Assembly (NCBI RefSeq): GCF_006717095.1
Contig: NZ_VFQE01000001.1
Location: forward strand, 682,001 to 746,000
DNA: 64,000 nucleotides
Source: Blastococcus colisei
GTDB lineage: Bacteria > Actinomycetota > Actinomycetes > Mycobacteriales > Geodermatophilaceae
Direction: 5' to 3'
Shown: in pieces, positions 33,284-42,154 of the stretch
Position numbering within the stretch: the first letter of the stretch is position 1
Layout of the letters: each line of letters opens with the position of its first letter
Notes under the pieces: model-generated
What the model was told of the DNA's origin: nothing
Seen by the model: the letters and a program-made list of their open reading frames with translations, nothing else
Databases searched by the model: none
Position numbers and translations under genes: made by a program

Positions 33284-34420
33284 GTGGGCGTCGCAGTAGA
33301 GGTCGAGGGGCTGACCAAGTCCTTCGGGAGCCAGAACATCTGGAGCGACGTCACGCTCACCTTGCCGCCGGGGGAGATCTCGGTGCTGCTCGGCCCGTCC
33401 GGCACCGGCAAGTCGGTGTTCCTGAAGTCGCTGGTCGGCCTGCTCAAGCCCGAGCGGGGCTCGATCGTCATCAAGGACACCGACATCGTCCGGACCAGCG
33501 AGCACCAGCTCTACGAGATCCGGAAGCTCTTCGGCGTCCTGTTCCAGGACGGCGCTCTGTTCGGCTCGATGAACCTCTTCGACAACATCGCCTTCCCGCT
33601 GCGCGAGCACACCAGGAAGAGCGAGTCCGAGATCAGGTCGATCGTCCTCGAGAAGATGGACATGGTCGGTCTGCAGGGCGCCGAGGGGAAGCTCCCGGGC
33701 GAGATCTCCGGTGGCATGCGCAAGCGCGCCGGCCTGGCCCGGGCCCTGGTGCTGGACCCCGAGATCATCCTCTTCGACGAGCCGGACTCCGGTCTCGACC
33801 CGGTCCGCGTCGCCTACCTGAACCAGCTGATCGTCGACCTCAACGCCCAGATCGACGCGACGTTCCTGATCGTCACCCACGATATCGGGACCGCGCGGAC
33901 GGTGCCGGACAACCTCGGGCTGTTGTTCCGCCGGAACCTCGTCATGTTCGGCCCGCGCGAGCAGCTGCTGACGTCGCAGGAGCCGGTGGTCCGCCAGTTC
34001 CTCAACGGCCGCCGCGAGGGGCCGATCGGCATGAGCGAGGAGAAGGACGTCGCCCAGGTGGAGGCCGAGATGGCCGCCCTGGAGGCGCGTGGCGGCGACT
34101 CGCACAACGGTGTCGGTCCCAAGGGCGCTTCCGGCGGGGACGCCGTCCCGCCGCAGCTGACACCGACCGAGGGACTGCCCGAGCGCAAGGCCGAGCGTCG
34201 ACGGCAGGAGCGCGTCGCCCGGATGCTGCACGAGTTCGACGGCGAGACGCAGGCGGCCATCAGGAAGTCCCTGCCCGAGGAGCTGCTGGCGAAGGTCGAC
34301 TCCGGTGCCTTCGAGCCGACGCGGGGCACCGGCGGGCGGCACTGGGCTCCCGAACCCGACGCCGGCCCCTCGGGAGCGACCGCCACCGCCGTGCTGCCCC
34401 GGCAGGGCGGTGAGGGGTGA
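33284..34420 (+). CDS. mceG: ABC transporter ATPase of the Mce lipid importer (MceG/Mkl type)
   Basis: 378 residues, GTG 33284 after GGAGGGGCAG. The ATPase core has Walker A GPSGTGKS (37-44), signature SGGMRKRAGLARAL (from Ser 142), Walker B IILFDEPDSGLDP (Asp 165, Glu 166) and the switch His in IVTHD. The SGGM signature and overall sequence match MlaF/MceG proteins that energise YrbE permeases. About 120 C-terminal residues are a charged extension, a feature also known in actinobacterial MceG. It overlaps the next gene by GTGA and so is co-translated with the permeases. Mycobacteria also keep this ATPase gene between rplL and rpoB. Confidence 0.93.
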   Translation: MGVAVEVEGLTKSFGSQNIWSDVTLTLPPGEISVLLGPSGTGKSVFLKSLVGLLKPERGSIVIKDTDIVRTSEHQLYEIRKLFGVLFQDGALFGSMNLFDNIAFPLREHTRKSESEIRSIVLEKMDMVGLQGAEGKLPGEISGGMRKRAGLARALVLDPEIILFDEPDSGLDPVRVAYLNQLIVDLNAQIDATFLIVTHDIGTARTVPDNLGLLFRRNLVMFGPREQLLTSQEPVVRQFLNGRREGPIGMSEEKDVAQVEAEMAALEARGGDSHNGVGPKGASGGDAVPPQLTPTEGLPERKAERRRQERVARMLHEFDGETQAAIRKSLPEELLAKVDSGAFEPTRGTGGRHWAPEPDAGPSGATATAVLPRQGGEG

Positions 34421-35232
34421 CGGCGACCGACAAGCCGCAGGCCCCCGGCCTGCTCGACGGGAAGTTCTCGCCGACCCGCCCGCTGGCGGCCAGTGGCAAC
34501 CTGTTCGCCTTCGCCCTCGACGTCATCCGGAACCTGCCGAAGCGGCCGTTCCAGGTCCGCGAGTTCCTCCAGCAGGCGTGGTTCGTGGCCAGCGTGACGA
34601 TCATCCCCACGGCTCTGGTCGCGATTCCCTTCGGCGCCGTCATCGCCCTGCAGCTGGGGTCCCTCACCCGCCAGCTCGGCGCGCAGTCCTTCACCGGGTC
34701 GGCGTCGGTCCTGGCGGTGCTCCGCGAGGCCAGCCCGATCGTGACCGCGCTGCTCATCGCCGGTGCCGGCGGGTCGGCCATCTGCGCCGACCTCGGCGCC
34801 CGCAAGATCCGCGACGAGATCGACGCCATGGAGGTGCTGGGCATCGACCCGATCCAGCGCCTCGTCGTCCCCCGGGTGCTCGCCTCGATGTTGATCGCGG
34901 TCCTGCTCAACGGGCTGGTCAGCGTGGTCGGCGTCGCCGGCGGCTACTTCTTCAACGTCGTCCTGCAGGGTGGCACCCCGGGGGCCTACCTGGCGTCCTT
35001 CAGCGCGCTGGCTCAGGTCGAGGACTTCTGGTCGGGGGAGATCAAGGCACTGACCTTCGGTCTGATCGCCGGCATCGTCGCCTCCTACAAGGGGTTGCGG
35101 GCCGGAGGTGGGCCGAAGGGCGTGGGTGACGCGGTGAACCAGTCCGTCGTCATCACGTTCCTGCTGCTGTTCGCGGTGAACTTCGTGCTCACGGCGATCT
35201 ACTTCCAGCTCGTTCCGCCGAAGGGGCAGTGA
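34417..35232 (+). CDS. yrbEA: YrbE-type Mce permease, first subunit
   Basis: 271 residues, GTG start at 34417 inside the ATPase stop. An MlaE/YrbE permease with five or six membrane segments and the family hallmark helix SPIVTALLIAGAGGSAICAD followed by GARKIRDEIDAMEVLGIDPI, the coupling segment contacting the ATPase. The 67 bases to the second permease contain no gene. Confidence 0.93.
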   Translation: MTATDKPQAPGLLDGKFSPTRPLAASGNLFAFALDVIRNLPKRPFQVREFLQQAWFVASVTIIPTALVAIPFGAVIALQLGSLTRQLGAQSFTGSASVLAVLREASPIVTALLIAGAGGSAICADLGARKIRDEIDAMEVLGIDPIQRLVVPRVLASMLIAVLLNGLVSVVGVAGGYFFNVVLQGGTPGAYLASFSALAQVEDFWSGEIKALTFGLIAGIVASYKGLRAGGGPKGVGDAVNQSVVITFLLLFAVNFVLTAIYFQLVPPKGQ

Positions 35233-35299
35233 TGGCGCTCGCCTCCTCTACCTCGGCCACGAGCCGCTGCCGCCACTCTCGAGAGGGTGTGCGGTCGGC

Positions 35300-36166
35300 A
35301 TGACGCTGCTTTCTCCTCGGGACCGGATCACGCTCGGCCTGCGGCGGATCAGGCGGGTCGGCCGTCGTCCGCTCGACACGCTCGACGACCTCGGCGACCA
35401 GCTCGGCTTCTACGGACGGGCCCTGGCCTGGACCCCACGGACGCTCAATCGCTACAAGAAGGAGACCTTCCGGCTGCTGGCCGAGGTCACCTTCGGCACC
35501 GGCGCGCTGGCGGTCATCGGCGGGACCGTCGGGGTCATCGCGTTCCTGTCCTTCTTCACCGGCACCGAGGTCGGCCTCCAGGGCTACGCCGCCCTGGACC
35601 AGCTCGGGACGTCGGCCTTCACCGGCTTCCTCTCCGCCTACTTCAACACCCGGGAGATCGCGCCGCTGGTCGCCGGACTGGCGCTGTCGGCCACGGTCGG
35701 CTGCGGGTTCACCGCACAGATCGGTGCCATGCGCATCAACGAGGAGATCGACGCGCTCGAGGTCATGGGTGTGCCGTCCCTGCCGTTCCTGGTGACGACG
35801 CGGATCATCGCCGGCTTCATCGCCGTCATCCCGCTGTACGTGCTGGGCCTGCTCACCAGCTACTTCGCCACCCGGACGATCGCCACCCAGGCCTTCGGGC
35901 AGTCGACGGGGACCTACGACCACTACTTCAACCTGTTCCTGCCACCCGAGGACGTCCTCTGGTCGTTCCTCAAGGTCCTCGTGTTCGCCGTCGTGATCAT
36001 CCTGACCCACTGCTACTACGGCTACCGGGCCAGCGGTGGCCCGGCCGGCGTGGGGCTGGCGGTCGGGCGGGCGGTCCGGTTCTCGATCGTGGCGATCAAC
36101 ATCATCGACCTGTTCCTGTCCCTCGCCATCTGGGGCTCGACGACGACCGTCCGGATCGCGGGGTGA
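35300..36166 (+). CDS. yrbEB: YrbE-type Mce permease, second subunit
   Basis: 288 residues, ATG 35300. Same fold as the preceding permease: an N-terminal amphipathic stretch, then membrane segments with EIAPLVAGLALSATVGCGFT and GAMRINEEIDALEVMGVPSL, the counterpart coupling segment. The two different permeases form the heterodimeric channel typical of actinobacterial mce loci. It is followed after 7 bases by mceA. Confidence 0.93.
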   Translation: MTLLSPRDRITLGLRRIRRVGRRPLDTLDDLGDQLGFYGRALAWTPRTLNRYKKETFRLLAEVTFGTGALAVIGGTVGVIAFLSFFTGTEVGLQGYAALDQLGTSAFTGFLSAYFNTREIAPLVAGLALSATVGCGFTAQIGAMRINEEIDALEVMGVPSLPFLVTTRIIAGFIAVIPLYVLGLLTSYFATRTIATQAFGQSTGTYDHYFNLFLPPEDVLWSFLKVLVFAVVIILTHCYYGYRASGGPAGVGLAVGRAVRFSIVAINIIDLFLSLAIWGSTTTVRIAG

Positions 36167-36173
36167 GCGCACG

Positions 36174-37550
36174 ATGACCGGTTCGAGGGCGAAGGTGATC
36201 CGGGTCCGGCTGCAGGGGCTCGCGTTCCTCGTCGTGCTGGCGATGCTGCTCGGCCTCTCGGTGGCGGCCTACAAGAAGGCCTTCACCGAGGTCGCCCGGG
36301 TGACGCTGGAGACCGATACGGCGGGCAATCAGCTGCAGGAGGCCTCCGACGTGAAGGTGCGCGGAGTGATCGTGGGTGACGTGCGCGAGGTCTCGGCCGA
36401 TGCCGACGGCGCGACGATCGAGTTGGCGATCAAGCCCGAGTACCTCGAGCAGATCCCCGCCGACGTGTCGGCCCGGCTGCTGCCCAAGACGTTGTTCGGT
36501 GAGCGCTACGTGTCCCTCGTGCTCGACGAGGCGCCCGCGCAGGAGCGGCTGGCCGACGGCGACGTCATCGGCCAGGACCGCAGCTCGAACGCGATCGAGC
36601 TGCAGCGCGTCATCGACGACACCCTCCCGTTGCTGCAGGCCGTCCGGCCCGACGACCTCGCCTTCACGCTGGGCGCGGTCGCCGACGCGCTGCGGGGGCG
36701 GGGCGACGACCTGGGCGCGAACCTGGCCGCGACAGGCAAGTACTTCGGCGAGATCAACACCGTCCTGCCGCAACTCCAGGCCGACATCTCGGGCCTGGCC
36801 GACTTCGCCGAGACCTACGAGGGCGCCGCCGACGACCTCCTCGCCGTCCTCGACAACCTGGTGATCACCAACACCACCGTGGTCGACCAGGAGGAGCAGC
36901 TGCGCCGCACCTTCACCGTCGGAGCGAGCTCCGCCAACGTGACGGCGGGGTTCCTCGAGGTGAACGAGCGCAACCTGATCTCGCTCGCCGAGACGTCCCG
37001 ACCGGTGCTCGGTCTCTTCGCCGAGTACTCGCCGGTCTACCCGTGCCTGCTGGAAGGGCTCGCGCGGTCCGTGCCGCGGATCGGGGAGACCTTCGGCCAG
37101 GACGGCGATCCGGCCCTGAACCTCAACATCCAGTTCACGTTCCCGCCGCGCAATCCCTACCAGCCCGGCGACCAGCCGATCTACGCCGACACCGCGCCGC
37201 CCGACTGCCGGGGGCTGGACGACATCGACGGCGAGATCGCCCAGGCTCAGGCCGGGGAGTACTACTGCCCGTACCCGCCCGACGACGGCGTCGATTCGGT
37301 CGAGAGCGCCGAGCGCCCGGAGCCGGCCTGCTACGAGGGCGGGGCGGACGACGGGGGCAACCCCGACAACGTGCCCGGTGCCCGGGCGGGGGAGTCGTTG
37401 CCCGACGTCCTGGCCGGCTCGACCGCCGAGCTCGACTTCGTCCGGAGCATCCTCGCGTTCCAGTCCGGCGTGCGCCCCACGGACGTGTCCGACCTCGGTG
37501 CAGCCACCCTGGCGCCGATCCTCCGCGGAAAGAGCGTGATGCTGCGATGA
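36174..37550 (+). CDS. mceA: Mce-family substrate-binding protein, MceA position
   Basis: 458 residues, ATG 36174. One N-terminal membrane anchor (about residues 14-34), then the MCE/MlaD domain (VTLETDTAGNQLQEASDVKV, with RGVIVGDV and LPKTLFGERYVSL), a helical region and a low-complexity Pro/Asp/Gly-rich C-terminal part with paired cysteines. First of six Mce proteins expected to assemble as a heterohexameric tunnel carrying lipids. It overlaps mceB by ATGA. Confidence 0.92.
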   Translation: MTGSRAKVIRVRLQGLAFLVVLAMLLGLSVAAYKKAFTEVARVTLETDTAGNQLQEASDVKVRGVIVGDVREVSADADGATIELAIKPEYLEQIPADVSARLLPKTLFGERYVSLVLDEAPAQERLADGDVIGQDRSSNAIELQRVIDDTLPLLQAVRPDDLAFTLGAVADALRGRGDDLGANLAATGKYFGEINTVLPQLQADISGLADFAETYEGAADDLLAVLDNLVITNTTVVDQEEQLRRTFTVGASSANVTAGFLEVNERNLISLAETSRPVLGLFAEYSPVYPCLLEGLARSVPRIGETFGQDGDPALNLNIQFTFPPRNPYQPGDQPIYADTAPPDCRGLDDIDGEIAQAQAGEYYCPYPPDDGVDSVESAERPEPACYEGGADDGGNPDNVPGARAGESLPDVLAGSTAELDFVRSILAFQSGVRPTDVSDLGAATLAPILRGKSVMLR

Positions 37551-38611
37551 CGGGCCAGTTGAGGGGCATGGCCGGCCCACTGATCAAGCTCGTGGTCTTC
37601 GCCGTCGTCACCATGATGGCCGCGTACGTACTGATCTCGACCATCACCAATGCCGGCTACGGCGACCAGCTCACCTACCGGGCGCAGTTCAACGACGTCG
37701 CCGGCCTGGTGGAGGGCGACGAGGTGCGCATCGCCGGCGTCCGGGTGGGCCAGGTGGTGGGCATCGGCCTGGGGGAGGCCACCGATCGGCCGGTCGCCGA
37801 GGTGGAGCTCGAGGTCGGCGCCGACGTCCCGCTGCCTGCTGCCGTCGAGGCGACCATCCGCTACCGCAACCTCGTCGGTCAGCGGTACATCGCTCTCACC
37901 GAGGGCGAAGGGTCCTCCGGGCGGACGCTGGAGGAGGGAGCGGTCATCCCTCTCGCCCAGACCACCGACGCCCTCGACCTGACGGTGCTCTTCGGTGGGT
38001 TCCAGCCCCTTCTGCAGGCCTTGTCGCCCGCGGACATGAACCGGGTGTCGTTCGAGATCATCCAGGTCTTCCAGGGCGAGGGCGGCACGATGGAGAGCCT
38101 GCTGGCTCACGTCGGGTCGCTGACCAACAGCCTCGCCGACCGGGACGAGGTCATCGGCAGCGTGATCGACAACCTGACCACGGTGATGGGGACGTTGGCC
38201 GAGCGCGACCAGCAGCTCTCCGACCTGGTGGTCAGCCTGCAGGAGTTCGTCACCGGGCTGGCCGGGGACCGCGAGGCCATCTTCGACTCCCTGCAGACCA
38301 TCGACGAGCTGGCGGTCTCCACGAGCGGCTTCCTCGAGGACGCCCGCGCGCCGCTAGCTGCCGACATCCAGGCCCTGGGCGACCTGTCCGGGAACCTGGC
38401 CGACACCGGCGACCTGGTGGAGCGGTTCCTGCAGACCGCCCCCGTCAAGCTCGACCTGACGACGCGGACGGCGATCAACGGCAGCTGGTTCAACTTCTTC
38501 ATGTGCAGCGCCGGCGGCACGGTGACCCTGCCCGGGTCCTCGTCGGTCCCGGGCGCGGAGCCGGTCGCCCAGGAGTTCTCGTTCGACAGCGGAGCGGAAG
38601 GGTGCAGCTGA
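37547..38611 (+). CDS. mceB: Mce-family protein, MceB position
   Basis: 354 residues, ATG 37547 overlapping the mceA stop; a longer open frame upstream lies within mceA. N-terminal membrane helix (about 13-32), MCE domain (YRAQFNDVAGLVEGDEVRIA, VRVGQVVGIGL, YRNLVGQRYIALTEG), then a long alpha-helical stretch ending near LTTRTAINGSWFNFFMCSAG, the conserved Cys-containing end motif of Mce proteins. Confidence 0.92.
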   Translation: MTGQLRGMAGPLIKLVVFAVVTMMAAYVLISTITNAGYGDQLTYRAQFNDVAGLVEGDEVRIAGVRVGQVVGIGLGEATDRPVAEVELEVGADVPLPAAVEATIRYRNLVGQRYIALTEGEGSSGRTLEEGAVIPLAQTTDALDLTVLFGGFQPLLQALSPADMNRVSFEIIQVFQGEGGTMESLLAHVGSLTNSLADRDEVIGSVIDNLTTVMGTLAERDQQLSDLVVSLQEFVTGLAGDREAIFDSLQTIDELAVSTSGFLEDARAPLAADIQALGDLSGNLADTGDLVERFLQTAPVKLDLTTRTAINGSWFNFFMCSAGGTVTLPGSSSVPGAEPVAQEFSFDSGAEGCS

Positions 38612-39642
38612 TGGCCCGCCAGTCCAAGAATTTCCGCGACCGCAACCCCGTCGTCGTCGGCGCGGTCAGCCTGACCGTCATCGCAGCGCTGGTGTTCCTC
38701 GCCTTCAACGCACAGTCACTGCCGCTCATCGGGGGTGGCACCGTCTACAAGGCACAGTTCTCCGAGGCCGCCGGCCTGAAGCCCGACGATCCCGTCCGGG
38801 TGGCGGGGGTGAAGGTCGGCACGGTGGAGGGTCTCGCGCTCGAGGACGGCGCGGTGACCGTCGAGTTCCGGGTCAAGGACGCCTTCGTGGGCGATCGCTC
38901 GGAGGCAGCCATCAAGATCGAGACGGTGCTGGGTGCCAAGTACGTGGCCCTGGTGCCCCGCGGCTCGGAACCGCTGGACCCGGACGAGCGCATCCCCGTG
39001 GAGCGGACCGCCTCGCCGTACGACGTGGTCGAGGCCTTCGCCGACCTGTCCTCGACGGTGCAGGAGATCGACACGGCTCAGATGGCCCGCTCCTTCGAGG
39101 TGTTGTCGGAGACCTTCACCGACACCCCCGACGAGGTACGCACGTCCCTGCAGGGACTGGCCCGGCTCTCCGACACCATCGCCTCGCGCGACGCGCAGCT
39201 GCGGGAACTCCTCTCGGCCACCCGTCAGGTGACGCAGGTGCTCGCCGATCGCAACGGCGAGTTCACCCGGCTCATCCTCGACTCCAACACGCTGCTCACC
39301 GAGGTGCAGGAACGCCGGGAACTGATCGACTCCATCCTGACCAACACCCAGGAACTCGCGCAGCAGCTCTCCGGGCTGGTGGCCGACAACCGCGAGACCC
39401 TCACGCCGGCCCTCCAGCAGCTCTCCCGGGTGACCGACATCCTCTCGCGCAACCGGGCGGCCCTGGCCCAGACGGTCGACGAGCTCGCGCCGTTCGTCCG
39501 GGTCTTCACGAACACCCTGGGCAACGGTCGGTGGTTCGACAGCTTCGTCAACGATCTGCTGCCCACGATCGTCGGTACGGCGGTCTGCACCGGGGCCGAG
39601 ACGCCGGTGACCGGCTGCACTGCCACGGAGGGAGGACGATGA
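38611..39642 (+). CDS. mceC: Mce-family protein, MceC position
   Basis: 343 residues, ATG 38611 sharing one base with the mceB stop. Membrane helix at about 14-33, MCE domain (YKAQFSEAAGLKPDDPVRVA, VKVGTVEGLAL, KIETVLGAKYVALVPRG), a helical region with heptad-like Leu/Ile spacing (about 170-300), and a Cys-containing C-terminus (GNGRWFDSFVNDLLPTIVG). It overlaps mceD by ATGA. Confidence 0.92.
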   Translation: MARQSKNFRDRNPVVVGAVSLTVIAALVFLAFNAQSLPLIGGGTVYKAQFSEAAGLKPDDPVRVAGVKVGTVEGLALEDGAVTVEFRVKDAFVGDRSEAAIKIETVLGAKYVALVPRGSEPLDPDERIPVERTASPYDVVEAFADLSSTVQEIDTAQMARSFEVLSETFTDTPDEVRTSLQGLARLSDTIASRDAQLRELLSATRQVTQVLADRNGEFTRLILDSNTLLTEVQERRELIDSILTNTQELAQQLSGLVADNRETLTPALQQLSRVTDILSRNRAALAQTVDELAPFVRVFTNTLGNGRWFDSFVNDLLPTIVGTAVCTGAETPVTGCTATEGGR

Positions 39643-40880
39643 GCGGCGCACTGCAGCGCGGCGTCGCGCTCGCCGCGGCCCTGGTCCTGCTGGCGGCCCT
39701 GGGGTGGACGATCCTGCGGCCGGCCGGTCAGTACCGGGTCACCGCCTTCTTCACCGAGACGGTCGGGCTCTACCCGGGTTCGGACGTGCGGGTGCTCGGC
39801 ATCCCCATCGGCACCATCGACGACATCGTGCCGCTGGGCGACAGGGTGCGGGTCGAGATGAGCATCGACGACGACTACGACATCCCCGCCGACGCCGACG
39901 CCATCGTCCTGGCGCCGTCGCTGGTGTCGGACCGGTACGTGCAGTTCTCGCCGGTCTACGACGGGGGGCCGACCATGGAGCACGGCGCCGAGGTGCCGCT
40001 GGACCGCACCGCCATCCCGGTGGAACTCGATGCCGTGTACGGCGCGCTGGACGAGCTCTCCGACGCGTTGGGTCCCAACGGTGCCAACGCGGACGGCGCG
40101 CTGTCCGACCTGGTCGACGTGGGAGCGGCCAACCTCGCGGGCAACGGCGAGGCGCTGAACCGGACGCTCACCGGCTTCTCCCAGGCCGTGCAGACCCTGG
40201 CGGAGAACCGGGACGACCTCTTCGGTTCCCTGGACAACCTGCAGACGTTCACCAGCGCTCTGGCGACCATCGACGCGCAGGTGGGCCAGTTCAACGCCAA
40301 CATGGCCGCCGTGAGCGACCTGCTGGCCAGCGAGCGGGAGGACCTCCAGGCCGCGATCGCCATGCTCAGCGACGCCCTGGGCGACGTGGCCGGCTTCGTG
40401 CGGGACAACACCACGCTGCTGACGACCAACGTCGACCGGCTGGCCGACGTGACGCTCGTGCTGGTGCAGCAGCGGGCCAAGCTGGCCGAGGTGCTCGACG
40501 TGGCCCCGGCGGCACTGGGCAACCTGGCACGCGCCTACAACCCCGATTTCGGCACGCTGGACACCCGCGACAACGGCCTCGGCTCGCTGAACGCCGAGAT
40601 CGTGGTCTGCGGGGCTCTCGCCCAGCTCGGCCGGGTCGACCTGCAGGTCGACCTGCCACTGCCCGACCCGGCGGCCCCGATCCGGGACGCCACCGAGCAG
40701 ATCTGCGCCCGTCTGCTCTCCGGCGACGCGAACGCCGACGGCAACCTCGACGACCTGAACGCCAACGGCGTACCCGACTACGAGGAACTGCGGCAGGCCC
40801 TCCTCGGCGGTGGCGGTGGCGGTGGCGGTGGCGGCGGCGGCGGACCGCTGCCCGGTCTCCCCCTGGTCGGTGCTCCGTGA
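39639..40880 (+). CDS. mceD: Mce-family protein, MceD position
   Basis: 413 residues, ATG 39639 after GGAGGGAGGACG. Membrane helix at about 5-24, MCE domain (VTAFFTETVGLYPGSDVRVL, IPIGTIDDIVP, LVSDRYVQFSPVY), helical region, then a Cys pair and a short acidic DANADGNLDDLNANG segment. It ends in a run of 13 glycines and PLPGLPLVGAP. It overlaps mceE by GTGA. Confidence 0.92.
   Translation: MSGALQRGVALAAALVLLAALGWTILRPAGQYRVTAFFTETVGLYPGSDVRVLGIPIGTIDDIVPLGDRVRVEMSIDDDYDIPADADAIVLAPSLVSDRYVQFSPVYDGGPTMEHGAEVPLDRTAIPVELDAVYGALDELSDALGPNGANADGALSDLVDVGAANLAGNGEALNRTLTGFSQAVQTLAENRDDLFGSLDNLQTFTSALATIDAQVGQFNANMAAVSDLLASEREDLQAAIAMLSDALGDVAGFVRDNTTLLTTNVDRLADVTLVLVQQRAKLAEVLDVAPAALGNLARAYNPDFGTLDTRDNGLGSLNAEIVVCGALAQLGRVDLQVDLPLPDPAAPIRDATEQICARLLSGDANADGNLDDLNANGVPDYEELRQALLGGGGGGGGGGGGGPLPGLPLVGAP
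40806..40844 (+). repeat. GGTGGC microsatellite encoding 13 glycines near the MceD C-terminus
   Basis: Thirteen consecutive Gly codons, the first nine alternating GGC and GGT, form a hexanucleotide repeat. Such tracts slip readily; length changes in multiples of three would leave the frame intact. Confidence 0.85.
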
Positions 40881-42154
40881 ACCGGCGCGTCCAGCGGGCG
40901 GCTGCGCTGGCGGCGGGGGTGCTGCTGCTCGGCGGCTGCGGCTTCCGGGGTGCGTACTCCCTGACCCTGCCCGGCGGGGCCGACATCGGCGACGACCCGT
41001 ACACCGTCCAGATCGAATTCCTCGACGTGCTGGACCTGGTGCCCCAGTCCGGCGTCCGGGTCGCCGACGTGCCCGTCGGCCGCGTCGAAGCGATCGATCT
41101 CGATCAGGAGGACTGGACCGCGGTCGTGACCGTCTCGGTCAACCGGGACGTCGAGCTGCCGGCCAACGCGGTCGCGGCCATCCAGCAGTCCTCGCTGCTC
41201 GGCGAGAAGTACGTCGAACTGGCCCCGCCGGGCAACGAGGAGCCCGAGGGGCGGCTGGACGACGACTCGCGGATCACCCTCGATCGCACCAACCGCAACG
41301 TCGAGGTGGAGGAACTGCTCGGGGCGCTGTCCCTCGTGCTCAACGGTGGCGGACTCGCCCAGCTGCAGACCATCAACCGGGAGCTCGGCGACGCCCTGGA
41401 GGGCCGGGAAGCCGAGATCAAGGACACCCTCGGCCAGCTCGACACGTTCATCGGCGGGCTCGACGAGCAGAGGGCGGAGATCAACCGGGCGCTGGACCGC
41501 GCGAACGAGCTGGCCACCACGCTCGCGTCCCGCACCGCGACGATCGAGAACGCCCTCGACACCATCGGCCCGGGCCTCGACGTCATCAACCAGCAGCGCG
41601 ACCTGCTCGTGTCGATGCTCGAGGGCCTGGCCCGGCTGGGTGACGTCGGCACGCGGATCATCCAGCAGTCGGCGGCCAACACCGTCGAGGACCTGGAGCT
41701 CCTGCAGCCGATCCTCACCCAGCTGGCGGCGGCCGGCCCGAACCTGGGCCGGTCCCTGGAGCTGCTGCTCACCTATCCCTTCCCCGACAGCTCCCTGACG
41801 GCCCTCAACTACCGGGAGGCGCAGTCGGGCGGGGTGGCGCTGTTCACCAACATGACGGCCACGGTGGACCTCGACCTCTCACACCTGCTGTGCCGGTACG
41901 TGGTCGACCAGGCCGGCGCCGTCCGGCAGCTCCCGCTGGAGGAAGCGCTCACCCAGGGCAGGTGCGGTGTCGAGAGCGGAGGAAGCGGGGGCGGCGCGAC
42001 CGACGGCTCCGGGGGAGCGCAGTCCACCTCGAGGTCGTCGGGTACGCCGTCGCTCCTCGAGGACATCACGGGGCAGCTCGTGCAGCAGGTGCCCGGAGCC
42101 GATCAGCCCGCCGGCCGTCTCGGCCTGCCGTCCGTTCCGGGGGTGACGCCGTGA
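40877..42154 (+). CDS. mceE: Mce-family lipoprotein, MceE position
   Basis: 425 residues, GTG start at 40877. Signal segment ends in LLLGGC (lipobox), as usual for the fifth Mce protein, which is a lipoprotein where the others have membrane anchors. MCE domain: VQIEFLDVLDLVPQSGVRVA, VPVGRVEAIDL, IQQSSLLGEKYVELAPPG; then long helices and a Ser/Gly-rich tail. It overlaps mceF by GTGA. Confidence 0.93.
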   Translation: MNRRVQRAAALAAGVLLLGGCGFRGAYSLTLPGGADIGDDPYTVQIEFLDVLDLVPQSGVRVADVPVGRVEAIDLDQEDWTAVVTVSVNRDVELPANAVAAIQQSSLLGEKYVELAPPGNEEPEGRLDDDSRITLDRTNRNVEVEELLGALSLVLNGGGLAQLQTINRELGDALEGREAEIKDTLGQLDTFIGGLDEQRAEINRALDRANELATTLASRTATIENALDTIGPGLDVINQQRDLLVSMLEGLARLGDVGTRIIQQSAANTVEDLELLQPILTQLAAAGPNLGRSLELLLTYPFPDSSLTALNYREAQSGGVALFTNMTATVDLDLSHLLCRYVVDQAGAVRQLPLEEALTQGRCGVESGGSGGGATDGSGGAQSTSRSSGTPSLLEDITGQLVQQVPGADQPAGRLGLPSVPGVTP

